Of a DNA stretch of 64,000 nt, positions 55,362 to 64,000 are shown one piece after another. Position 1 is the first letter of the stretch, and every line of letters starts with the position of its first letter. Origin of the DNA: Hemerocallis citrina (taxonomy: Eukaryota > Streptophyta > Magnoliopsida > Asparagales > Asphodelaceae). The notes beneath the pieces are model-generated. The model did not search any database and was not told where the DNA came from. It saw only the letters and a program-made list of their open reading frames with translations. The DNA lies in the NCBI GenBank assembly GCA_017893485.1, contig CM030361.1, positions 308,031,224 to 308,095,223 of the forward strand. The letters run 5' to 3'. The translations under genes and the position numbers were made by a program.

Positions 55362-55718
55362 ATGCCTACAAATGGGGGTCCAAATGAAGGTCTTGGTTCA
55401 AGCACCATTTTCCCTATGGCTCTTATGCAATATAATATGCTAACAAACATGATGTTCAATCCAGTTTTTCCTACCGAAACTGAAGGAGAAGAAAGGATTT
55501 TCCCATTGGAGAATTCTCCACCAACACTCGATGAGAATGTTCAAGGTTTCATGAAGATAGATGATGAAGAAGTAGCAGACATCAAAGCTGCATTAGTGAC
55601 TATAAAGGAGTTCAAGACAACTGAAGGTATAGACCTCACAAAGGATGCTAGCCTTGCAGATACTTTCGGGAAACAGGGAGAAAGAAGGTTCTTCAGTACA
55701 CACGCTATGCCTCAGTAG
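55362..55718 (+). CDS. Unrecognised frame in the gene-carrying element (118 aa)
   Basis: MPTNGGPNEG... a Met/Asn-rich N-terminal part, then an acidic helical part (DDEEVADIKAALVTIKEF). No domain recognised. Its last residues overlap, in another frame, the SecY-like segment at 55679. Probably a piece of another captured transcript; could also be chance. Confidence 0.35.
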   Translation: MPTNGGPNEGLGSSTIFPMALMQYNMLTNMMFNPVFPTETEGEERIFPLENSPPTLDENVQGFMKIDDEEVADIKAALVTIKEFKTTEGIDLTKDASLADTFGKQGERRFFSTHAMPQ

Positions 55719-55746
55719 GGTTTGCAGTGGTGCAAGCTATTGGGGG
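55679..55746 (+). pseudogene. SecY-like segment
   Basis: In this frame the sequence reads KKVLQYTRYASVGFA and VVQAIG. From memory this is a transmembrane segment region of plastid SecY translocase (QYTRYASVGFAIVQAIG). Only about 22 codons match and the similarity stops abruptly at GGNER, as at a chimera junction. Short, so not certain. Confidence 0.5.
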
Positions 55747-55784
55747 GAACGAGCGAGTTGAACTATTGAGGCAATTGTTGCTTT

Positions 55785-56051
55785 TTGCTGAAGGGAAAGC
55801 AAAAGACAAGTAGAAGCCCAGAGGATTCAAAAACTCTGGAGCAAACTCTATATTCTGAAATGTCATGTGTGACTCCTAAGAAGGCTGCTTTGGTACTATT
55901 TCCTGATTTTAATTTTGAAGGTGATTTTGTGAACTTCCATGATGTATTTCTTCATAGTCAAACACTTGAAGCCTTAATAATTTATATGGTTATGGAAGCA
56001 CCAAATGAGGATGAAGTTTCCTTGCTATTGGAACATTCGGACTCTGTTTGA
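55785..56051 (+). CDS. Unrecognised frame in the gene-carrying element (88 aa)
   Basis: MLKGKQKTSRSPEDSK... ending LLLEHSDSV. No domain recognised. It directly precedes the coiled-coil-like segment in another frame. Confidence 0.3.
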   Translation: MLKGKQKTSRSPEDSKTLEQTLYSEMSCVTPKKAALVLFPDFNFEGDFVNFHDVFLHSQTLEALIIYMVMEAPNEDEVSLLLEHSDSV

Positions 56052-56400
56052 TAGGAGACGAGGAAGTCCACGGTGCAATCGTGAGTAGTATAAAGCAACT
56101 TGCAAAAGCTTTCTCACGTTACCATGACGAAGTTTTGGTTAAGCGCATAGAATTGCTCCAATTCGCTCAAAGTGCCATTTCGGGGGTGAAATTGAACACT
56201 GATATCTCAGGAATATATGTGGAAACCTCAGATTTGTGGGAAGCTACTGATGAAATGGTAGCACTGTGTTTTTCTTCAAATGAAGGTTCCAAGGAATCGT
56301 TTGTGGAGGATATGAAAGCAGCACTTGAACATGTTCAGTTGTGCAATAGACTCTTGAAACAAGAAGGGATAGGTTTTGCCTCATACTACAGTGCACAAAG
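56030..56400 (+). pseudogene. Coiled-coil protein segment
   Basis: The frame starting at 56048 reads EEVHGAIVSSIKQLAKAF, LLQFAQSAISGVKLN, SNEGSKESFVEDMKAALEHV and QLCNRL, helical text that resembles the N-terminal half of a plant-specific coiled-coil family sometimes labelled restin-like. It breaks off at about 56400. The family name is from memory and uncertain. Confidence 0.4.
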
Positions 56401-56833
56401 GAATTGGATATTAATAATATTCCTAAACAAGTGCTTGAGTACAATTCTCCTCCCCCTAACTCTGCATCTGCGAGCACTTCTCAATCAACAAATGTAGGGA
56501 CAAGTTCTAAAATGCAAAATCCTTCTCCTATAGCAAATTCAATGGTGCTCTTTGTACGTGCTTTGCACACTTTATTTCGTATGTGGTTAATTAGGCGGGA
56601 AGATGTAATGGGCTGATGTATAAAGCCCGGGTAGAATTTACATAGCAAGCACGTGTTTGGTAAATGATTAAATTGTAACTGCCTATAAAAGGCTGAGTTT
56701 GAATAGAAATGAAAATCGAGATGTGAGTACTGATTTCTCCCCTAAATTACCTGCTTATTCTTCCTCAGAAACCCTAGATTTCTCTTCAATGGCGAATTCC
56801 CGATCACCTCGAGTATCAGTCCCTAACAGGTTG

Positions 56834-57191
56834 TCATTCGTCGACAACCTGTAATTTGTAGACATTCAACCGTATAATCTCAACTATTCATTTTTAAGTG
56901 GGAGTTATATTAACCATTCATTTACTCAACTGTTATTAGTTACCATAATACCCTCAAAGTCCAAATTTATTTACGACATAATTATTTACAAAAGTGTCAC
57001 TCGTATAAAATAAAAGTTTGTGCCACTGGGGGTAATTTGTAAAGAGTATTGATGAGTAAAGGGAGGTCTCAAGTTCGAGGCCAGATTACGTCTTATTATT
57101 TACTATATATTTTTTAAAATTAAAACGTGTATCACACGTGCAGATTACTTGTATTGGTTAAAGGGTAAACAAATAGCGAAAAATATTTGAA
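56834..57191. other. Right part of the Helitron and short spacer
   Basis: Non-coding; the Helitron 3' palindrome is at 57125-57140. Nothing else seen. Confidence 0.5.
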
Positions 57192-57535
57192 GTAATTGTT
57201 GATCATAAGTTTGGTGTGCACAAAACATGTCACGTACTTCTAATATCTTCAGTTTAGATTTGCAGGAAAAACAGGAAAAGGAAAAATAATATAAAAGATT
57301 CAAAAGATTCAAAAACAAGCAAAAGAAGGAAAGTAATAAAGAAGAATTACAAAATCAAGCAAAAGAAGAAGTTATTCAAAAAGTGCACATGTTTATTAAT
57401 GCCCAAGAAAGCCAGCAAGATTAGTTTCTTTATTTCCGTATATGTGAGGATTTTATATGTAATTGATTGATTTTTTATTGATTAGTTTATAGTAAGAATA
57501 TAAAGTGGTTTCGTCACAATCAGCACGAGTGCAGT

Positions 57536-58348
57536 TGTAACGCCCTGCACTCAACTCGTACGCACACAATTAACTAAATTCTAGTCATGCCCACCACAGG
57601 CTGCCTCAAAAGGGTGGTTAACCGTTGGGTACCCTTAATCCTTGGCTAATCCTATTTATCTCTCTTTCTTTCCTTCTTTCTTTCCTTCCTATCCACCGAT
57701 ATGGGATTAAATCCCTCCATGGTCAACTGGTTATAGCATACCCTATACATTCCTTCATTCATTCTAGCGTCCGCGTTGAATACGGGACATGCAATCTAGT
57801 ACAGGATCGCCTTTCTAGTCGAATGTAGACTTGTCTCCTAATCGCTGCCCTCCCAGGGTCTTACGCATCTCATACACATATTGCGTCCCACGCACTTTTC
57901 TATATACCAGTCCTACATTCGATGTCGAAAGTTGGTTTTGATACCATCTGTAACGCCCCGCACTCAACTCGTACGCACACAATTAACTAAATTCTAGCCA
58001 CGCCCACCACAGGCTGCCTCAAAAGGGTGGTTAACCGTTGGGTAACCTTAATCCTTGGCTAATCCTATTTATCTCTTTTTCTTTCCTTCCTATCCACTGA
58101 TATGGGATTAAATCCCTCCATGGTCAACCGGTCATAGCATACCCTATACATTCCTTCATTCATTCTTTTCATATGGTCAACTAGTCAACACCACACCTCA
58201 CTTATCCATTTAATCCTTCATGCCACGTCACTACTTCCAATCCATCCATTCTTTCTTTCTTCTTATTCTATATACTACTATATATATATATTACCATATA
58301 TACCATACTAGTATATATATACTTTTTCTAGAAATACGGGGTCTCACA
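57536..58348 (-). mobile_element. Internally deleted LTR element (813 bp)
   Basis: 5-bp duplication GCAGT (57531-57535, 58349-58353). Right LTR 57949-58348 (TGTAACGCCCC...GGGGTCTCACA); the left copy starts the same (TGTAACGCCCTGC) but is cut at about 57767. A primer site (minus strand TGGTATCAAAACC, 57935-57946) sits next to the right LTR. No coding sequence; only 180 bp of leader remain. LTR ends resemble chromovirus or TRIM types. Confidence 0.85.
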
Positions 58349-58350
58349 GC

Positions 58351-58489
58351 AGTCGACCGTACCACATTGGCGGTCGATCGCACCACAGTCGACTGGTCAT
58401 CTCTGTTAAAATGATGAGACAGTTGACCATTCATCTTTCGACTTTCGATTAAAAGATGAACGGTCGACTGTCATTCTTTGCGGTCGACC
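58351..58489. promoter_or_regulatory. GTCGAC palindrome cluster in the Copia solo LTR
   Basis: AGTCGACC 58351, GGTCGATC 58372, AGTCGACT 58387, GGTCGACT 58462, GGTCGACC 58482, all upstream of the TATA-like box near 58553. Function inferred from position only. Confidence 0.4.
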
Positions 58490-59007
58490 ATACCTCGTGC
58501 TGATTACTCTTTTGGCATGTATCATTTCTATTTTTAAGAGATACACTTCCCAGTCTATATATTTGGACAAACCCATTGCATATCCCTCACCTATCCCACT
58601 GAGAAAAATCTTCCGAACTAATCAATTCAACAATCAATCCAAGTGTGTGATCCTTTCTTGTTTTCTTCAGTCAAGATTATTGAAGATCTTGAGTTTTTCT
58701 TTTATTCCACTTTGGTGAGATTGACGGGACTTATCTTAGAAGTCCTGTGGGTGTAATAGGTCTCTCGGCCTGAATTCGAGAATCACTGTACAAGGGTTTG
58801 AGTATAGTGGAATGCTTGTGGCGGAGAATTGCTACAAGTAGGTGGTGTGAACGTAGACCTGGGGGTCGAACCACGTTATATCGTTGTGTCATTTGTGTTT
58901 GCTGCGTTTGATCTCTCTAACTCTTATCTTTTACTTTATGCAATTTTATTTTATTTTTAATTTCCCACAATCACCCTATTCATCCCCCTAAGGTGATTAA
59001 CAGTAAT

Positions 59008-59951
59008 GAGTGATCCTATCTAAGTAGGATAACAATATATTATGCTAAGATCACTTTTGATCTAAATATATTTTTTCTCCTTTTTATTAAAAAAATACAA
59101 ATGCAAGAGGCAACAAAAACTATCACAAAAAACTGATACCCAGGACCGATTTGGACTGGAACCAACCTGATTTATTGCGAGTAGGGTCCGAGGTCCTACA
59201 ATAAGACCCGTTCATATTTTTCAGGTTGAATCCGAGTCCGCTTAAAGTGGACCCGACCCAGACCCAAACAAACAAACAAAAAATCTAACCTCCCAATTAA
59301 ATCCAAAAAAAAACACGCTCCCTACTCCCAATTAAACCCAAAAAAAATCTAACTTCCCAATTATTTTAATAGGGCCCGGTTCTTACGAGTTGGGTATGAG
59401 CTCACTATTTGGACCTGTAGAGGAGAGGATTCGAATCTGGTAGTGCAGGACCCATTCCAACTAACTCAATATCAGTGCTAGAGGTAACCCTATACTTGAA
59501 TCATATCCGTAAATATAACCTAAAAATATTGCATTATTATATACATGTTATTGGATGGATTTTTATATTTTAAAATTTTATCATTTTTGAACATTCTACA
59601 ATATTGCACATGATCATGCTAATTGTTCTATTAAATAGATTCTAGATTTTTGAAGATGGTTTCTTGCTTGGGAATTTAGTTATTGCCATTGAAGCAATGA
59701 GACATTCTGTCACAAATTTAGAGAGAAGTTAGTGGTGCTCAAATTGTCTCCCCAAGAATAGGAAAAAACAAAAAAGATAAAACTAATTGTACTAATGTCC
59801 TGGAGTACAATGCTAAGTATAGAAAATTCACACGGACCATAATCTAAATATGATAGATTATAAATCATCTCCCCAAAAAACATAATCTAAATTTGAAGAG
59901 TAAATACTTTTAATTAGCGAGTCTATCTATTTTAGTAGCGAATTAAACTAA
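59008..59951. other. Stretch without firm features
   Basis: AT-rich; 59130-59280 has GACCCGACCC and GGTCCGAGGTCC text of the kind found at hAT ends, but no ends or target duplication could be set. Confidence 0.4.
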
Positions 59952-60124
59952 CTAGTAATTTACACGTACGATGCACGTCTTAATAAATTTTTTAAAAATA
60001 AAAATAAAAATAACGAGGTAGTGAAGACGGAAATCCGAAACCTGCTTGATATTAGTTATATACGTGTATCGCACGCGTCGATAGATTTACAAATGACACT
60101 AAGATCTTCTCCCATTATAATATT
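59952..60124 (-). mobile_element. Small Helitron 1 of a head-to-tail trio
   Basis: Minus strand ends ACGTGCATCGTACGTGTAAA-type palindrome plus TTACTAG; its other end AATATTATAATGGGAGAAG touches Helitron 2. 173 bp. Confidence 0.7.
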
Positions 60125-60312
60125 ACTAGTAATTTACACGTGCGATGCACGTTTTAATAATTTCAAAAAATAAAAATAAAAACTATGACGTATGGAGGAT
60201 TTGAACCGGACACCTCCTTTATATTAGTTATGTACGTGTGTTGCACATGTTGGTAGAATGACAAAATGATGAATGACACTAAGGCCTTCTCACATTATAA
60301 TACTAGAGATTA
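60125..60312 (-). mobile_element. Small Helitron 2 of the trio
   Basis: CTAG plus AATTTACACGTGCGATGCACG at 60125, and ATTATAATACTAGAGATTA at its other end. Same family, same direction, no spacer. Confidence 0.7.
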
Positions 60313-60522
60313 CTAGTAATTTACACTTTCAATGCACGTCTTTATAAATATATAAATATTTTTTTAAAAATTCTGATGTTATCTGGCATCGAACCAAAGA
60401 TTTTATTTATATTAGTTATGCATGTGCATTGTACGTGTTTATTAGGTTATAATGCACGTGTTTATTTGGTAACAAATTAAGTTTGTTTGATGACAAACTC
60501 TCCCATTAAAATAGTAGACAGA
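60313..60522 (-). mobile_element. Small Helitron 3 of the trio
   Basis: CTAGTAATTTACACTTTCAA; the palindrome is damaged. Ends near CTCCCATTAAAATAGTAGA. More diverged than its neighbours. Confidence 0.6.
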
Positions 60523-60567
60523 TGAGCACAAAGTAGGAAAAAATGGCAAACACCATAATTCTCATTA

Positions 60568-60963
60568 TCTATACTATTATTAAGCAAAGCCCCATTTTGG
60601 CGGCTTTTTACTATCTTGCCCTCATAAACATAAAAGGCTAAAAAAATATAAGGTTAATATCGGAGGTCAGAAATGTAATTTGCATGTATTGGAAAAATAA
60701 TTAACATGCATAGATTTGCATGCCTGTCTGCATAGATTTGAGAAAATAATTAATAGTATAGATTTGCATGTACTTGCTTGCACAATTTATTCATAAAAAA
60801 GTTTCCTCCTATCAAAATCAGTAGGTCTAACACATGCATGTAAATATCAAAATGAATAAATTGTACATGCCTGTTTGCATGCATGCAACCTCTTCGGTGG
60901 CCTGCCCCTTCCTCAAAATTATACACACCTTTATAGACGTGCATCGCACGTGCATTGTACTAG
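60568..60963 (+). mobile_element. Non-autonomous Helitron (396 bp)
   Basis: Starts TCTATACTATTATTAAGC, ends GACGTGCATCGCACGTGC hairpin, then ATTGTACTAG; inserted between A and T. A standard plant Helitron of a different family from the trio. No coding capacity. Confidence 0.85.
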
Positions 60964-61481
60964 TTATACTTAAACCATGATATTAAGAGAACATAAATAC
61001 CAACCTGTTAATGATTGAGCTGATCTTATTTAGTTAAATTATACAATTTATAAATGGCTAAATTTCACTAAACTCTCCCGAATTTCAAGTTTTGGCAATT
61101 AATCCCCTGAGTTTTAAAATTGACAATAAATCTTCCCCAGGGTTGTTTTGTGCAGAAATATTTTAGAAGAAAACAACAATTTTGTCCCAAGGGGATTTAC
61201 TGTTAAAGTATGTCAATACAAATTTCTACTATAACTTTTTTACACAAAAGATTTTACAGAAAATTCGATAATTTTGCAAATTTTTTTTTAACGTCTTCCG
61301 AAAGATTTGTTGTGAAATCTCTCCATAAGATTTTAGCTAGACATACTTTTGCTCTAAATATCCTTAAGCGCAAAAACAACTTTTCACCATTGAAAAATTA
61401 CATTTGCATCAAAAAATAATCCTCACGGATGTGTAGTTCCAATTTAAAAATTCAGGGGGTTTAGTGAAATTTATCCTTTTA
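60964..61481. other. Stretch without recognised features
   Basis: AT-rich. TAAACTCTCCCGAATTTCAA near 61070 and TTCAGGGGGTTTAGTGAAAT near 61452 are roughly inverted and may be the ends of a 400-bp MITE, but I could not set borders. Confidence 0.35.
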
Positions 61482-61678
61482 TCTCTAATATCTAATCTCT
61501 AATTTCTAATATTATAATGGGAGAAGGTCTTAGTATCATTTGTCATTCTACCAATACGTACAACGCACGTACATAACTAATATAAAGGAGGTTTTCAGTT
61601 CAAATCCTCCCTGCGTCAGAATTTTTATTTTTATTTTTTAAAATTATTAAAACGTGCATCGCACGTGTAAATTACTAG
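61482..61678 (+). mobile_element. Small Helitron (197 bp)
   Basis: TCTCTAATATCTAATCTCTA start, AACGTGCATCGCACGTGTAA palindrome and ATTACTAG end. Same family as the trio, opposite orientation. The following base is G rather than T. Confidence 0.7.
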
Positions 61679-61795
61679 GAAATTATTAAATTGAAAGATG
61701 GGACACAAAACCGAACTACATCCATAACGATCCGTGCACAAATATTATGGTGATCCAATGGTGTTCATATCCACTTCTATGACTTTTTCTTGAAT

Positions 61796-62750
61796 TTTTG
61801 AAAATAATTGCGATTATGAGCCAATTTCGAAACTATTAGCGCTAAAAACTACTTTGTGCTACGTCAGCAGCGACCGCTATTATTATTAGCGACCTCTTCA
61901 TTTTTGAAAGTCGCTAATAGGAATAGCGGCCTATGTTTTAAAATATTTGGAATTTTTTGTTTGTTTTCGTTACTCCCACTAATGACCTTGGTATATATGA
62001 GGTCGCTAATGAGATTATCGACTTTTAATGAACTATATTCTAACACTTAGCAAAATCTAGAAAACTTTTGCTCTTTGAAAAAATAACAATCAATTTATTT
62101 TTGAAACTGAGGTCGCTATTTGGAATAGCGATCTTAGTTGTACAAAGGTCGCCATTCGGAATAAAGATCTTTATTGTACTAAGGTCGCTATTCTGAATAG
62201 AGCCCTTAGTTGTGTGACTATTTTATAAATTTTACAAAAAAACAAGGAGATTGAGTTTCCTACTGAGGTCGCTATTGCGAATAACGACAATGTCGCTATT
62301 TCGAATATAGATATTTATTGTATTAAGGTCGCTATTCCGAATAGATGCCTTAGTTGTGTAACTATTTTGCAAATTTTACAAAAAATAAGGAGATTGAGTT
62401 TCCTATTGAGGTCGTTATTGCGAATAATGACCAAAGTATACTAAGGTCGTTATTCCCAATAACGATCTTAGTTTTAATTTTTTTTCCCTAAATGAACAAA
62501 AATTCTCTAGAAATCGCTAAAGTATCTCAATACATTCAGCGACCTCATATATGCTAAGGTCGCTAGTGGGAATAGTGACATCAAACAAAAAAAATCAAAA
62601 TATTTTAAAACATAAGCCGTTATTTACATTAACGACTTTCAAAATAAAGATGCCGCTAATAAGAATAGCAGCTGCTGCAGAAGTGGCACAAAGTAGTCCA
62701 CGAGCCTAATAATTTCGAAACTGGCCCATAATCGTAAATATTTTCTAAAA
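61796..62750. mobile_element. Large foldback element with GTCGCTATT repeats
   Basis: The two ends mirror each other for about 250 bp (left GATTATGAGCCAATTTCGAA and ACTACTTTGTGC; right, reversed, GATTATGGGCCAGTTTCGAA and ACTACTTTGTGC). The middle has many GTCGCTATT/AATAGCGAC motifs and a direct duplication of about 142 bp (62187 and 62328, GAGATTGAGTTTCCTA in both). GTCGCTA arrays are common near ends of plant CACTA elements, but no CACTA terminus or target duplication is visible. Ends 98 bp before the start codon of the next gene. Confidence 0.75.
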
Positions 62751-62811
62751 GCCCCCCCTCAGCAGTCAAAACCATCACTCATCACTGGTAACTCTGACCT
62801 CAAAAACCCAC

Positions 62812-62825
62812 TGACGACGTCATCA
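62812..62825 (+). promoter_or_regulatory. ACGT-core element upstream of the type II membrane protein gene
   Basis: TGACGACGTCATCA, a palindromic GACGTC core of the type bound by bZIP factors, 24 bp before the start codon, so in the leader or core promoter. Functional meaning not shown. Confidence 0.3.
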
Positions 62826-62848
62826 ATCTAAAAAATCCCAATCTTGAG

Positions 62849-63152
62849 ATGAAGCCACCACCGAACTCCCAGCCTCGGATCAAGAAGCTCGCCGCCGCCC
62901 GCTGCGCCATCGTCGCCGGCGCCGCATCCTCCCTCCTCCTCCTCCTCTACCTCTCCACCACATCCGTCGATGCCGACGCCGGCAAACTCTCGGTCTTCCT
63001 CGCTCGTAATCGAGGGCGGGGAGATGGGGCTGGGAACGCGGGGCGCACGTGCGCGACGGTGGAGGAGATGGGGGAGGGGCTCGGCGGCGGTGGGTCGGGG
63101 AGGGAGAGCGTTAGGGTTAGGGAGCTGATTCGGAGCCACTTCGAGATTCATG
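62849..63152 (+). CDS. First exon of a type II membrane protein gene (continues beyond the window)
   Basis: 304 nt, GC-rich among AT-rich flanks. Starts MKPPPNSQPRIKKLAAARC, with one strong membrane segment at about residues 14-35 (AIVAGAASSLLLLLYL) after basic residues, then a luminal-type stem (LSVFLARNRGRGDG) and TCATVEEMGE and VRVRELIRSHFEIH. A short basic tail plus one membrane anchor is typical of Golgi-resident type II proteins. The exon ends at CATG|GTATTT in phase 1; reading on gives nonsense. The start has a purine at -3 and no earlier in-frame ATG nearby. I cannot name the family. No second exon is seen before 64000; the intron has transposon pieces. Confidence 0.7.
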
Positions 63153-63317
63153 GTATTTGTTCTTTTATAATTTCGGATTTAGCTGAGCTTTTAGTTGAGT
63201 TTTTGAGTATTTTATTTTAAGGGATTAGTTACATGATTAGGATGATGTATTTTTAGAAAAGATAGACATTTTTGATTATTAGAAAAGATGACATTTTTGA
63301 TTAGGAGGCACTTTGAG

Positions 63318-63475
63318 ATAAGGCTGGCAAAGGGCCAGGTTTGAGCCTTATAAGCCTGAGCCCGAAATTTGAAATTGGGCCCAAGCCCGGCCCAATTTAT
63401 GTCCGGGCTTTAAATCTTGGGCCTGAATTAGACCCAGAAAAACAGGTCAGGTCTAGGCCCGACCTACTTGTGCAC
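63318..63475. mobile_element. hAT-like fragment in the intron
   Basis: GGCTGGCAAAGGGCCAGG followed by repeated GGCCC/GGGCC and GGCCCGACCTAC. This GGCTGGCAA start with GGGCC repeats is found in plant hAT elements. No second terminal repeat or target duplication, so a fragment. Confidence 0.45.
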
Positions 63476-63518
63476 TTTTAGTATATAATTTTCTAATATC
63501 ATAGCAATACATAGAATA

Positions 63519-64000
63519 CTAGGTTTGCCCGTGGACACGTGCCTACGACACGTATTCGTGAACGATACAACATATGAAAAGCTCTGTAAACAATAAAATA
63601 TATGCACGTCTTCGTGAATGATGATTTATATAGATGTTTATTTGCTAGTAGACATTGATGTACTCTGAAGTAGAAAGTAACTAACACACAACAACATCCA
63701 GATGGAACTATTATATCCAACTGATAAGTATAACAATCAAAACTAACTTAAGACTTGAATATTTTTCAATCGTAAATGCCCACTATTACAAACAATAACA
63801 AAAATCCAAACATTCAAATTCGACATGAGCTCAAGTTTGTTACCTTATTCAAAAGTCACATTAATGCTTCATTAACGCACACGGAAACCCACAGCCAATA
63901 CCCTCCTTTCACCAGCTGCAATACATTAAATACATTATTAAACACCATTAGCACTAAAATTCCTAATTTCCTACTAAATTTGTTTTACTGGGCCGAAGTA
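63519..64000 (-). mobile_element. Helitron 3' end, cut by the window edge or decayed
   Basis: CTAGGTTTGCCCGTGGACACGTGCC and CGACACGT text match the Helitrons at 19949 and 31286. Its other end is not seen in the window. Confidence 0.5.

Larger units (their letters stand above)
53803..56828 (+). mobile_element. LTR element carrying host gene fragments
   Basis: 3026 bp, perfect 5-bp duplication GGTTG (53798-53802, 56829-56833). Left LTR 53803-54175, right LTR truncated at its start (about 56550-56828). A tRNA-iMet-type primer site follows the left LTR. The interior has none of protease, integrase or polymerase; it has open and broken frames that resemble parts of host genes: a ZZ zinc finger of the SWI3D type, a SecY-like segment and a coiled-coil segment. 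This is what an LTR retrotransposon looks like after transducing cellular transcripts. Confidence 0.85.
53757..57151 (+). mobile_element. Helitron interrupted by an LTR element
   Basis: Left end TCTCTAATCTCTAATATTATAA and right end ACGTGTATCACACGTG plus ATTACTTG match the Helitron at 61482-61678, with CTAG changed to CTTG. Without the LTR element it is about 370 bp. No Rep/helicase. Confidence 0.6.
57197..59002 (+). mobile_element. Copia (SIRE/Maximus-like) solo LTR with nested mini LTR element
   Basis: TGTTGATCATAAGTTTGG...GTGATTAACA with 5-bp duplication GTAAT (57192-57196, 59003-59007). 988 bp without the nested element. CACCCTATTCATCCCCCTA near the end is the run usual at the end of SIRE-type LTRs. 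GTCGAC palindromes (58351-58489) precede CTATATATTT at about 58553. Confidence 0.8.

Noticed and set aside
63153..63220. Coding sequence beyond 63152 as part of the membrane protein
   Set aside because: A GT donor follows CATG, composition changes to AT-rich, and the frame becomes unlike the preceding exon.

Overview
This is plant nuclear DNA, almost certainly from a flowering plant with a repeat-rich genome. The evidence is an intact five-exon receptor-like cytoplasmic kinase gene of the plant RLCK-VII class, Copia elements and chromoviruses with initiator-tRNA-Met primer sites, L1-type LINEs, and many small Helitrons with the plant-type palindrome plus CTAG 3' end. I cannot name the species. 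No prokaryotic, organellar or viral genome is present.

Two host genes are visible. The main one, on the minus strand from 30819 down to 11066, is an ortholog of PBS1, the plasma-membrane kinase that some plants use as a protease decoy in immunity. Its five exons join in phase to 463 codons with all kinase motifs and the GDKSHVS cleavage loop. The gene covers 19.7 kb because its introns hold transposons: intron 1 has a gypsy pol fragment and a LINE tail; intron 3 a 191-bp tandem duplication and a hAT MITE; intron 4 (12.3 kb) a non-autonomous chromovirus, a small LTR element with a Helitron in it, a foldback MITE inside a TA microsatellite, and a Copia solo LTR split by a hAT element. The second gene starts at 62849 (plus strand) with a first exon for a type II membrane protein and leaves the window.

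Layout: 1-7169, a chromovirus-like LTR with another solo LTR nested in it; 7170-10838, a decayed LINE; 11066-30819, PBS1; 31198-38380, a five-copy array of a roughly 0.9-kb repeat whose copies carry different layers of Helitron, solo-LTR and LINE insertions, so their order can be read; 39548-41270, a GC-rich gene-like block with internal repeats; 41315-41790, a Mutator-like MITE with 9-bp target duplication; 42089-43453, a solo LTR inside an opposite solo LTR; 43546-50113, a very young Copia element with apparently identical LTRs but most of its reverse transcriptase deleted; 50641-53580, a small non-autonomous Copia element; 53757-57151, a Helitron holding an LTR element (53803-56828) that carries fragments resembling at least two or three host genes; 57197-59002, a Copia solo LTR with a mini LTR element in it; 59952-61678, a cluster of small Helitrons; 61796-62750, a large foldback element touching the promoter of the second gene.

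Most interesting: the host-gene-carrying LTR element (a ZZ zinc finger like SWI3D, a SecY-like segment, a coiled-coil segment); the PBS1 gene with its duplicated first splice donor; a GTCGAC palindrome cluster upstream of the TATA box in several Copia LTRs; a 33-bp AACGG repeat array upstream of the TATA box in the young Copia LTR; and a chromovirus reduced to gag plus the integrase tail and chromodomain. All identifications come from reading the sequence and remembered family features; no search was run.
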